7,645 nucleotides of DNA from the NCBI GenBank assembly GCA_002343845.1, contig DDSQ01000198.1:1-7645 (forward strand), in the 5' to 3' direction. Below, in pieces: positions 1 to 6,629 of this stretch (its first letter is position 1; every line of letters begins with the position of its first letter). Source of the DNA: Planctomycetes bacterium UBA2386. Lineage in GTDB: Bacteria; Planctomycetota; UBA1135; UBA2386. Both the position numbers and the translations under genes were made by a program. Under the pieces are notes generated by a model that had not been told where the DNA came from, ran no database searches, and was given only the letters and a program-made list of their open reading frames with translations.

Positions 1-398
1 TGCTCGCGCGCATCCGCGCCGTGCTGCGCCGCACGCAGACCGGTGCCAAGGCGGGCGTCGGCGAGAGGCAAGCGCTCGGCGGCGTGATGCAGTTCCCCGA
101 CCTCGTCGTCGACTGGAAGCGCTTCACCATCTCGCGCGATGGGCAGGAGATGCAGCTGTCGCGCTACGAAGCCGAGATCCTGCGCATGTTGATCGAGCAC
201 CGCGGCGAAGTCGTCAGCCGCCAGGACCTGCTGCGCAAGGTCTGGGGCTACGTGCACCTGCCGACGACGCGCACCGTCGACAACCACATCGCGCGGCTGC
301 GCAAGAAGCTCGAGCGCGACGTCGACAATCCCGTGCACGTCGTCACCGTGCACGGCCTCGGCTACCGGTTCGAATCGACGCCGCTGGAGGAAGCATGA
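1..398 (+). CDS. OmpR/PhoB-family response regulator, C-terminal part (5' truncated by window edge)
   Basis: This is the DNA-binding end of a two-component response regulator. The reading frame is open from the first base (codons in phase with position 3), so the gene starts before the window. The first visible residues, LARIRAVLRR, match the end of a receiver domain where it joins the linker. A winged-helix Trans_reg_C domain follows, from about FPDLVVDWKRF (base 90) to the stop. Its diagnostic parts are LSRYEAEILRMLIEHRGEVVSR, the recognition-helix segment RTVDNHIARLRKKLE, and the closing wing VHGLGYRFE. Members of this family bind direct repeats at promoters after phosphorylation of a receiver Asp, which lies outside this window. 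The stop overlaps the next start as ATGA, so the two genes are likely cotranscribed and translationally coupled. No histidine kinase is visible here; one may lie upstream. The target genes cannot be told from this sequence. Confidence 0.93.
   Translation, partial: LARIRAVLRRTQTGAKAGVGERQALGGVMQFPDLVVDWKRFTISRDGQEMQLSRYEAEILRMLIEHRGEVVSRQDLLRKVWGYVHLPTTRTVDNHIARLRKKLERDVDNPVHVVTVHGLGYRFESTPLEEA
386..390 (+). promoter_or_regulatory. Shine-Dalgarno GGAGG for the gene starting at 395
   Basis: GGAGG lies inside the last codons of the response-regulator gene, four bases before the ATG at 395. It supports that start and the ATGA-coupled arrangement. Confidence 0.7.
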
Positions 399-1267
399 AG
401 CGACATCTCGCGACGTTCCTGGTCGTCGCCGGCACCGCCGGCCTCGCTGCGACCCAGACCCCGGCCTCCCCCGGCCACGACGATTTCACGCGGCTGCACT
501 CGGCGTGGATCAAGGAGGTGCTCGACCTCGACGTTGCCGGTGCCGTCGCCGACTACCAGACGATCGCCAACGACCGCCGTCCCGCCAACCTCGAACGGTG
601 GATCGCCGTGGCTCGCCTGGCCGAACTGTCCCGCCTCGGCGTGCCGACCGGCCCGCGTGGACCGCTCGACGAAGCTCCGGCCCAGGTACGCACGGCGCTG
701 CAACTGCTGGTGCCGCTGCCGGACGTCGGACCGAGCCCGACCACGACCCCGGCGACGGGCGCGCCGAACGCGAACACCACGCGACCGATCGACCTGCGCC
801 CCGCGGTCCCCGTGGTGCAGAACTGGGTGCGCAAGCTCGTCGGCCCGAGCCTCAGCGCGCGGTCGCTGCAGCGCTGGCAAGCGGCCAACGCGCGGCCCCA
901 GGTCGACAGTCGGGCCATGGAGCAGGCGCGACAGGCCTACGATGCGCAGGAGGTGCTGCGTTCCGAACTCGAGGGACGCAGCGAGCAGGCGCAGAGTCGC
1001 CGCGAGCTGCTGTTCCGCGACTGGAAGCCGCCGGTGATCAAGGACGACCCCACCGTGGCGCTCGAGCGCGTGCGCACCAACCTGGCGGCGTGGCTCGCCG
1101 ATCCCGATCTCAGCGCCGGTCGCCGGGAGCGGCTGGTTGCGCTGCGTGACGAAATCCAGCATCGGTCGGCGACCAGCGCGGCCGCCGCCTTGGACTTCGT
1201 GCTGCGCCTGCCGTGGATCGCCGAACGGCTGCTCGCCGAGCCAGGCACCACCTCGGATCGTCGCTGA
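395..1267 (+). CDS. Secreted protein of unknown function, coupled to a response regulator gene
   Basis: I do not recognise a named family. The 290-residue product begins with a short basic stretch (MKRH) and a hydrophobic run to about residue 19, fitting a Sec signal peptide with cleavage near Ala19-Thr20-Gln21. Residues 30-82 look like a helical repeat of TPR style (alternating small and hydrophobic residues around DYQTIA and IAVARLAEL). Residues 112-131 are a Pro/Thr-rich linker. Residues 140-290 are mainly charged helix, with a likely coiled-coil stretch at 172-207 rich in Glu, Gln and Arg. There are no cysteines, no obvious catalytic motif and no further membrane segment. The start is fixed by the GGAGG just upstream and by the ATGA overlap with the response regulator. 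A sensor kinase would be a common neighbour at this place, but this protein has no kinase motifs. A periplasmic adaptor role is possible but only a guess. Confidence 0.8.
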   Translation: MKRHLATFLVVAGTAGLAATQTPASPGHDDFTRLHSAWIKEVLDLDVAGAVADYQTIANDRRPANLERWIAVARLAELSRLGVPTGPRGPLDEAPAQVRTALQLLVPLPDVGPSPTTTPATGAPNANTTRPIDLRPAVPVVQNWVRKLVGPSLSARSLQRWQAANARPQVDSRAMEQARQAYDAQEVLRSELEGRSEQAQSRRELLFRDWKPPVIKDDPTVALERVRTNLAAWLADPDLSAGRRERLVALRDEIQHRSATSAAAALDFVLRLPWIAERLLAEPGTTSDRR

Positions 1268-1299
1268 CGGTTCCGCAGGGACTCAAGGCACCGCCGATG

Positions 1300-1318
1300 G
1301 CGCCCGCCGAGCGGGCGC
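1300..1318. terminator. GC-rich hairpin between convergent genes, possible bidirectional terminator
   Basis: A perfect 8-base inverted repeat, GCGCCCGC (1300-1307) and GCGGGCGC (1311-1318), encloses a 3-base loop. It sits in the 56-base gap between two convergent stop codons (1267 and 1324), the expected place for a shared terminator. There is no T-run on either side, so intrinsic termination is not certain, and in DNA this GC-rich short hairpins arise easily by chance. Confidence 0.35.
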
Positions 1319-1323
1319 GGCGA

Positions 1324-1755
1324 TCACCTGGCTTCGCCGCTCTCGGCGTCGGTCTTCTTGGCGTGCTTCTCGGCCCACGTGTCGAACCAGGTGCCCTGGT
1401 AGGTGTCGATCGGCTTGACCTCGGGGCCGTGCGGGTGCAGTTCGGCAGCGCCCCAGAACAGGCACAGCGGCAGGTCGATGATGTGGACCAGGCCGTAGCA
1501 GAAGTGCTCGATGCCGTGGTAGAGGAACGTGAACGGGAACGCGAGCACCTCGGTGCCGGCACCGCTGCCGAGTCCGCTGCGCACGTTCTGCGCCGACGTC
1601 GCACCGTCGGTGGCGCCACCGTAGATCGGCAGCACGGGGATGATCGTGCAGATGCCGATCGCGGCGTCCTTGCCGGCGCGGTTCAGCGTGCCGCACGACG
1701 TCAGCGTGGTCGCGGCCAAGACGGAGAGGGAGAGAAGGGCGTTGCGAGCGTTCAC
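1324..1755 (-). CDS. Small putative lipoprotein of unknown function
   Basis: The 143-residue product starts at a GTG (bases 1755-1753). It has a hydrophobic N-terminus followed by the lipobox LTSC with the lipidated cysteine at residue 21, so it should be exported and membrane-anchored by the Lgt/Lsp pathway. A longer open frame runs up to 1920, but only the GTG start puts the lipobox at the proper distance and it has a good ribosome site (GAGGAA). The mature part contains glycine-rich hydrophobic stretches (around PVLPIYGGATDGATS) and an aromatic/histidine segment (FLYHGIEHFCYGLVHI), then IDLPLCLFWGAAEL and a charged C-terminus. The early CGT, the YGG and the DLPL segment loosely recall small YceK-type lipoproteins (DUF1375), but that resemblance is weak and I do not assign the family. 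It converges on the secreted-protein gene and diverges from the EF-hand gene. Confidence 0.75.
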   Translation of the reverse strand: MNARNALLSLSVLAATTLTSCGTLNRAGKDAAIGICTIIPVLPIYGGATDGATSAQNVRSGLGSGAGTEVLAFPFTFLYHGIEHFCYGLVHIIDLPLCLFWGAAELHPHGPEVKPIDTYQGTWFDTWAEKHAKKTDAESGEAR

Positions 1756-1997
1756 TCTGGGTTCCTCGGTCGGGCCCGGCCCGGCGCCGACACGAGAACG
1801 GTGCGGCCGGGTGATCGGGAGGATTCGAAAGGGGCTGTCCGGGCGGTGATGCAAGCGCCGTGCTCGACGCCGGACAAGCCCGGCCTCGAAAAACTCCTGC
1901 CCGCCGGCACCGGACGCCAACCTCGAATCCCCTCGACGCGACGCCGGCTATAGTCCCGTCGTCGGCGCGTCGATGGGACAGCGCCGCGCCCGGACCG
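1756..1997. promoter_or_regulatory. Divergent intergenic region expected to hold two promoters
   Basis: This 242-base region lies between divergently transcribed genes, so it should drive the lipoprotein leftward and the EF-hand/transglutaminase cluster rightward. On the plus strand the only -10-like hexamer is TATAGT at 1949-1954, about 44 bases before the EF-hand start; no clear -35 partner at 17 bases is seen. On the minus strand TTGCAT (1854-1849) could be a -35 element, with an AT-containing TTCGAAT about 19 bases downstream. Both calls are weak because promoter consensus in this lineage is uncertain. No clear operator palindrome was seen. Confidence 0.4.
1762..1767 (-). promoter_or_regulatory. 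Shine-Dalgarno GAGGAA that fixes the GTG start of the lipoprotein gene
   Basis: Read on the minus strand, GAGGAA lies six bases before the GTG at 1755. It is the main reason to prefer this start over in-frame starts up to 1920, which would add 55 residues ahead of the signal peptide. Confidence 0.65.
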
Positions 1998-2849
1998 ATG
2001 ATGCCCCTGCCGTCGATGCTCGCCGCCTGCGTGCTGCTGCTGCCGCTGCTGCCCGCCCAGGATCCCGGCCGTGACGTCCCGCCGCGCAAGGGCACCGAAC
2101 GCTCGGTGCGCGGAGCGTGCAGCGCCGCGCAGAGCCGCGACCTGTTCCGCGCCTGCGATGCCGACGACGACGACCGGCTCGACGTGTTCGAGGCCAGCGA
2201 CGCGCTGGAGGCCGTGCGCAGTCCGCGCGACAACGCAGGCTTCAAGCGGCTCGACGGCGATCGCGACGGCTACGTGTCGTGGCCCGAGTTCGATCTGGCG
2301 CTGCGGGCCGTCCTGACGACGGGATCCACCTTCCGCGTGCACACCACGCGACCGCTGACCGAGTCGGGTACCACGCCGCGCGCCGCGACGCCCATCCGGC
2401 AGTTCCTGCAGTTGCACGACCGCAACGGCAACGGCGGGCTCGATCCGAGCGAGGTCGCCGAGTTCCTGCGCCAGGCCTCGTTGCCGCCGACGCTCAGTTC
2501 GTCAATGCGGCAGCTCGATGGCGACCAGGACGGCCGCATCAGCGAAACCGAACTGCAACCCTGGTTCGAGCAACTGTCCGGCAAGACCCTGCCAGCGCCG
2601 ACGGGTGCCGGCAGTCCGCTCGCCCCGCCGTGGGACGCCGCCGACAAGAACCACGACGGCGCGATCGACGCCGCCGAGCTGCGCAGCGCCCTGCGGCGAC
2701 TCGACCCCGCACTCGACGCCTGGACTGCCCAACTGCTGAAGGCGCTCGACAAGGACCGCGACGGCACGCTGCGTCCGACCGAACTGCCGGGTGCGCCGCC
2801 CGGTGGCGCCGCCCCGGGCCCGTTGCCGAAGCAAGCGCCAGTGCGCTAA
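1998..2849 (+). CDS. Secreted six-EF-hand calcium-binding protein
   Basis: The 283-residue product has a signal peptide (MMPLPS, then the hydrophobic run LAACVLLLPLLPA) with likely cleavage before Gln21. Six canonical 12-residue EF-hand loops follow: 54-65, 86-97, 141-152, 174-185, 216-227 and 251-262. Each has Asp at position 1, Asp or Asn at 3 and 5, and Glu at 12, so all six look able to bind calcium. Loop 1 has Asp instead of Gly at position 6; loops 2-6 keep Gly there. Loops fall into three pairs with 32-35 residue spacing, the usual distance for paired EF-hands. The C-terminus (263-283) is a Pro/Gly/Ala tail. Start choice: the open frame extends to 1860, but only ATG 1998 (or ATG 2001 beside it) gives a proper signal peptide. 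No strong Shine-Dalgarno is seen. The stop is 9 bases before the transglutaminase-like gene, suggesting one operon. Calcium storage, sensing or a structural role are all possible. Confidence 0.93.
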   Translation: MMPLPSMLAACVLLLPLLPAQDPGRDVPPRKGTERSVRGACSAAQSRDLFRACDADDDDRLDVFEASDALEAVRSPRDNAGFKRLDGDRDGYVSWPEFDLALRAVLTTGSTFRVHTTRPLTESGTTPRAATPIRQFLQLHDRNGNGGLDPSEVAEFLRQASLPPTLSSSMRQLDGDQDGRISETELQPWFEQLSGKTLPAPTGAGSPLAPPWDAADKNHDGAIDAAELRSALRRLDPALDAWTAQLLKALDKDRDGTLRPTELPGAPPGGAAPGPLPKQAPVR

Positions 2850-2858
2850 GAAGCGGCG

Positions 2859-5800
2859 GTGCAGAACCGCTCGTACCGCGGCCTTTTCGCCGCCGTCTGC
2901 CTGTTCCTGACGTCGCTTCTGCCGGCCCAAGAGCTGCTGCCGAAGGAGACCGAAGCCCTGCAGGCGCGAGCCGACGGCCAGCCGCTGGCCGCGACGCGCG
3001 CGCTGCTCGCGCAAGCCGCCGAACTCGCCGCAGTCGCCGACGTCGACGCACTCACGGCCGCGCGCATCGAGGCCTGGACCACCCTCGCCGCACGTCTTGC
3101 GCGCAGCCTCGCCGACGCCGACGCGTTGCCGCAACTCGACGCGCTGGCCGCTTCGCCCGCCGCGCGCGCTACCCCCCTGCTGGCAGACCGCGTGCGCCTC
3201 GCGGCGTTGGAACTGGCCGAGACGCTGCCGGGCGGTGATGCCGCGCGACGCGCGCACGCACTGGGCTTCCTGACCGGCGGCCGACTGCTGGGCCCGTTCG
3301 CGAACGAACGCAGTGCTGGCTTTGCGACCGACGTCGGTCCCGAACGCGCCGTCGACTTCGCCGCGGAGCTGCCGGGCAAGCGCCGTCCGGTTCGTTGGCG
3401 GACGTTGCCGACGAGGCCGCAGTCGCCGGCGGTGCCGCTCGGCCAGATCGTCCATCCGAGCGAACAGTCGCTGGTGTTCGTCGCCTACGCGCTCGTCGCC
3501 GAACAGCCGATCGAAGCCGTGCTCGAACTCGGCTCCACGGGCAGCTGGGCGGTGTTCGTGAACGGCACCGCCCACGGCGATCGCCACGTCGAGCGGCCGA
3601 TGCAGTACGGCCAGGACACGCTGGTGCTGCCGCTGCAAGCCGGCCCGAACCTGGTGCTGCTCAAGCTCGGCCACCTCGAAGGCGCCGAGTTCGCGTTCGC
3701 GGCCCGCTTGCGCGCGCGCGACGGCGGGCCGCTGGCCGGCGTCGTGCACCGCGACGACGAGGCGACCCTGCGCGAGGCCGCGGCGGTGCGCGCAGCACCT
3801 GCCCCGGCAGCGGCACCTCCGCACCTCGGCGCACGCACGACCTGGCCGATCGGCGGCGCCGCCGCGGCCGACGCGTTGCGCCTGGCCTGGCTGTGGAACG
3901 CGCGCCAGAGCGACGGCGATCGCGACCGCCGCGACGCCGCCGCCGCGACGGCCGCGACGCAGGCGTTGCCCGACGTCGCCGCCACGTGGCTCGCGCTCGC
4001 CGCGAGCCAGCTGCGGCACGGCCGCAGCGCCGCCGACCGCGACGACAACGAACGCCGAAGCACCCTGCTCAGAGCACTGCGTTGCGACCCCGACCACGTC
4101 GAGGCCAAGATCCTGCTGGCCCGCCTGCTGCGCGACAGCAGCAATCTCTGGCGGCAGGCACGCACCCTGTTCGACGAGGTGCTGGCGGCACATCCCGACC
4201 AGCCGATGGCGCGGTGGCTCCGCACGCTCACGCTGCGCGACGAGGGTCTGGGCGAACTGGCCGACGCCGAACTGCTGCGCACCGCCGCGACCGCCGAACG
4301 GCCCGAACTGTGGCGCGCGGCCGCCGGCGTGCTGACCAACCGGGATCCGGGCGCGGCGATGGCGTTGCAGCAGCGTGTGCTCACGCGCAGCGTCGCCGAA
4401 GCGGACGTCGCGGCCGCGATCCGGCTCGCCCAGCGCCTGCCAGCATCGCCAGCGTGGCCCGATCCAGACCCGTTGCTCGCCGACCCGTTCGCGCGCAGCC
4501 TGCATCTCCTGCGCGCCGAACTGTTGCTCGGTGCATCGCAGCCGCGGCAAGCGTTGGCCGTGCTCGAGCGCTGGCTCGGCCTCGCCACCGACGACGCCGA
4601 GGCGATGACGCAGGCGGCGCGCTGCTGGCGCGCGCTGCGCGGCGACGACCCGACGGCGCACGAGCGGCAACTGCACTGGTTGCGGGAGGCGCTGGCGATC
4701 GAGCCCAACCGCCGCGACGACGAACGGTACGCCGAGTTCCTCGCCGCCGAGGCCGCCGCCACGGCGGGCAGCGGCGAGGGCACGGACGCAGCAGCGTTCC
4801 ACGCGGCGTTCGCCGTCGATGCGACCGAGCGCGTGCGGAGCGACGGCGGCCCCCCCGCCGACGCGGCAGCCGCCAACGACCCGCTGCACTGGCTGCTGCG
4901 CCAACAGGTGGTGCGCGCGAACAGCAACGGCACCACGAACGTCTACCACCACGACATCGTGCGCGTGCTGACCACCGACGGCGCCGCTTCGCTGTCGTCG
5001 TGGAACCTGCCGCACTGGCCGGGCGAGCAACGTGCGCGCCTGCTCGGCTGCACGGTGTTCCGCGCCGACGGCACGGTGCAGCGACCGGCCTTGCAGGGAG
5101 CGCGCGTGCGGCTGCCCGATCTGCGCCCCGGCGACGTCGTCGCCATCGAGGGCCGCGTCGACGACCTGCAGCCGACGTTCTTCGGCGACTACTTCGGTCT
5201 CGTGCACGTGTTCGCCGGGCCCGACGGCTCTCCCGTGCGTGCCGACGAGCTGGTGGTGCTCGCCGCACCCGGCCGCGAGTACCGGTGGCAAGCGGCGAAC
5301 GGCGCCCCCGAGCCCGAACGCAGCACGCTGGCCGACGGCACGCAGGTGTTCCGCTTCGCGATGCGCGACCTGCGCCGCGACCAGCCGGAGATCCGGCGGC
5401 CGCGCCGCACCGAGCTCGAGCCCGTGGTGCGCATGACGACGTACCGCGACTGGGACCAGTTCGCCGCCTGGTGGTGGAACCTGATCAAGGACCAGCTCGA
5501 AGTGACGCCGGCGATGCGCGCGACGGTGCAGAAGCGGTGCGAGGGCCTGCCGACGGTCGAGGCGAAGATCCGCGCGCTCTACCACTTCGTCACCACCGAC
5601 GTGCGGTACGAGGCGTGGGAGTTCGGCGTGCACGGCTACAAGCCGTACTCGACCGGCGTGATCCACGAACGGCGGCATGGCGACTGCAAGGACAAGGCGC
5701 TGCTGCTGTGCGCGCTGCTCGGCGAGATCGGCGTGCAGTGCCACCCGGTGCTGATCTTCGCCGACCCGCTGCGCAGCAACGACGACCTGACGCTGCCCCT

Positions 5801-6629
5801 GGTGCAGCAGTTCAACCACTGCATCGCCTGGCTGCCGCCGCAGGATGGCCGGCCCGGACGGTTCCTCGACGGCACCGCGACCTGGCATCCGAGCGACACG
5901 TTGCCGGACATGGACCAGGGTGCTTCGGTGCTGATCGTCGATCGTGGCCGCGCCGAGCTGCGCGAGGTGCCGTGGACCACGCCGGACGTCAACGTCGACC
6001 GGCAGACGTTCCACGTGCAGCTCGCCGCCGACGGCAGCGCGTCGCTGCGGCGCGAGAGCCGACCGGGCGGCAATCAGGCCGTCGGCCTTCGCGAAGCGCT
6101 GGCGACCGAGCCCGCGCGTCGGCGCGAGACCTTCGAACGCGACCTGGTGCGCACGTTCGGCCGCGCCGAGCTGCGCGCCGTCGAACCCGGCGGCACCGAG
6201 GACCCGGAAGCTCCCGTGCACCTGACCGTGACCGCGTCGCTGCCCGAGATCGGCCAGCGTCGTGGGACGGCGTGGCAACTGCCGAGCGCCTGGGACGAGG
6301 GCCACCTGCTGGCACTGACTGCCGAAGGCGAACGGCGCTCGCCGTTGCTGCTCGGCGCACCGTCGGCCGAGGTCCACACGCTGCGTTACGAACTGCCGCC
6401 GGGCTTCCGCGTCGGCGAGCTGCCTCCCGACGCCGGGCGCACGGCGCCGTTCGGCGCGTTCTCGATGCGCTGGCGCCAAGACGGCTCGGCCGTGGTCGTC
6501 GAACGCGAACTGCGGCTCGCCACGAGTCGCATCGCGCCCGGCGAGTACGCGCAGTTCCGCGACTTCGCCGCAGCGTTGAAGGCTGCCGACGGACAGTTCG
6601 TGCTGCTGCAGCAGGAGGGCGGACGATGA
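2859..6629 (+). CDS. Large secreted TPR / DUF3857 / transglutaminase-like protein
   Basis: The 1256-residue product starts at GTG with a signal peptide (hydrophobic FAAVCLFLTSLLPA, likely cleavage before Gln24 or Glu25). Visible parts in order: an alpha-helical Ala-rich region (25-135); a probable beta-sandwich (about 140-300) opening with LLGPFANERSAGF and containing VFVNGTAHGD and NLVLLKLG; a TPR-like helical solenoid (about 340-640, e.g. DPDHVEAKILLARLLRD near 410 and LREALAIEPNRRDDERYAEF near 610); a DUF3857 domain (about 665-835, with VYHHDIVRVLTTDGA and LPDLRPGDVVAIEGRV); a transglutaminase core (about 895-1010); and a beta-rich C-terminus. The transglutaminase/cysteine-protease triad is complete: Cys943 in HGDCKDKALLLCALL, His987 in QFNHCIAWL and Asp1004 in FLDGTATW. 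The family is widespread in Planctomycetota, Acidobacteriota and Bacteroidota; the reaction is not established and could be peptide cleavage or acyl transfer. The ribosome site is weak, so translation may follow the EF-hand gene by reinitiation. The stop overlaps the next ATG by ATGA. Confidence 0.95.
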   Translation: MQNRSYRGLFAAVCLFLTSLLPAQELLPKETEALQARADGQPLAATRALLAQAAELAAVADVDALTAARIEAWTTLAARLARSLADADALPQLDALAASPAARATPLLADRVRLAALELAETLPGGDAARRAHALGFLTGGRLLGPFANERSAGFATDVGPERAVDFAAELPGKRRPVRWRTLPTRPQSPAVPLGQIVHPSEQSLVFVAYALVAEQPIEAVLELGSTGSWAVFVNGTAHGDRHVERPMQYGQDTLVLPLQAGPNLVLLKLGHLEGAEFAFAARLRARDGGPLAGVVHRDDEATLREAAAVRAAPAPAAAPPHLGARTTWPIGGAAAADALRLAWLWNARQSDGDRDRRDAAAATAATQALPDVAATWLALAASQLRHGRSAADRDDNERRSTLLRALRCDPDHVEAKILLARLLRDSSNLWRQARTLFDEVLAAHPDQPMARWLRTLTLRDEGLGELADAELLRTAATAERPELWRAAAGVLTNRDPGAAMALQQRVLTRSVAEADVAAAIRLAQRLPASPAWPDPDPLLADPFARSLHLLRAELLLGASQPRQALAVLERWLGLATDDAEAMTQAARCWRALRGDDPTAHERQLHWLREALAIEPNRRDDERYAEFLAAEAAATAGSGEGTDAAAFHAAFAVDATERVRSDGGPPADAAAANDPLHWLLRQQVVRANSNGTTNVYHHDIVRVLTTDGAASLSSWNLPHWPGEQRARLLGCTVFRADGTVQRPALQGARVRLPDLRPGDVVAIEGRVDDLQPTFFGDYFGLVHVFAGPDGSPVRADELVVLAAPGREYRWQAANGAPEPERSTLADGTQVFRFAMRDLRRDQPEIRRPRRTELEPVVRMTTYRDWDQFAAWWWNLIKDQLEVTPAMRATVQKRCEGLPTVEAKIRALYHFVTTDVRYEAWEFGVHGYKPYSTGVIHERRHGDCKDKALLLCALLGEIGVQCHPVLIFADPLRSNDDLTLPLVQQFNHCIAWLPPQDGRPGRFLDGTATWHPSDTLPDMDQGASVLIVDRGRAELREVPWTTPDVNVDRQTFHVQLAADGSASLRRESRPGGNQAVGLREALATEPARRRETFERDLVRTFGRAELRAVEPGGTEDPEAPVHLTVTASLPEIGQRRGTAWQLPSAWDEGHLLALTAEGERRSPLLLGAPSAEVHTLRYELPPGFRVGELPPDAGRTAPFGAFSMRWRQDGSAVVVERELRLATSRIAPGEYAQFRDFAAALKAADGQFVLLQQEGGR
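6613..6619 (+). promoter_or_regulatory. Strong Shine-Dalgarno AGGAGGG for the gene starting at 6626
   Basis: AGGAGGG within the last codons of the transglutaminase-like gene lies six bases before ATG 6626. It shows that 6626 is a real gene start although the gene is broken further on. Confidence 0.75.

Noticed and set aside
1213..1953. A 246-codon plus-strand frame between the first secreted protein and the EF-hand gene
   Set aside because: It is antisense to the lipoprotein gene, is rich in Arg/Gly/Val, and shows no recognisable motif or ribosome site.
1860..1997. An upstream GTG start that would add 46 residues to the EF-hand protein
   Set aside because: The added residues are Arg/Pro-rich and would bury the signal peptide; ATG 1998 places it at the N-terminus.
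1283..2245. A 320-codon minus-strand frame across the lipoprotein gene and the divergent region
   Set aside because: Arg/Ser-rich with no signal or domain; it overlaps the better supported lipoprotein frame with its lipobox and the EF-hand gene start.
4850..4856. A run of seven C in the transglutaminase-like gene, a possible slippage or phase-variation site
   Set aside because: The frame continues intact through it into the conserved DUF3857 and transglutaminase domains, and a C-run of this length is not surprising in such GC-rich DNA.
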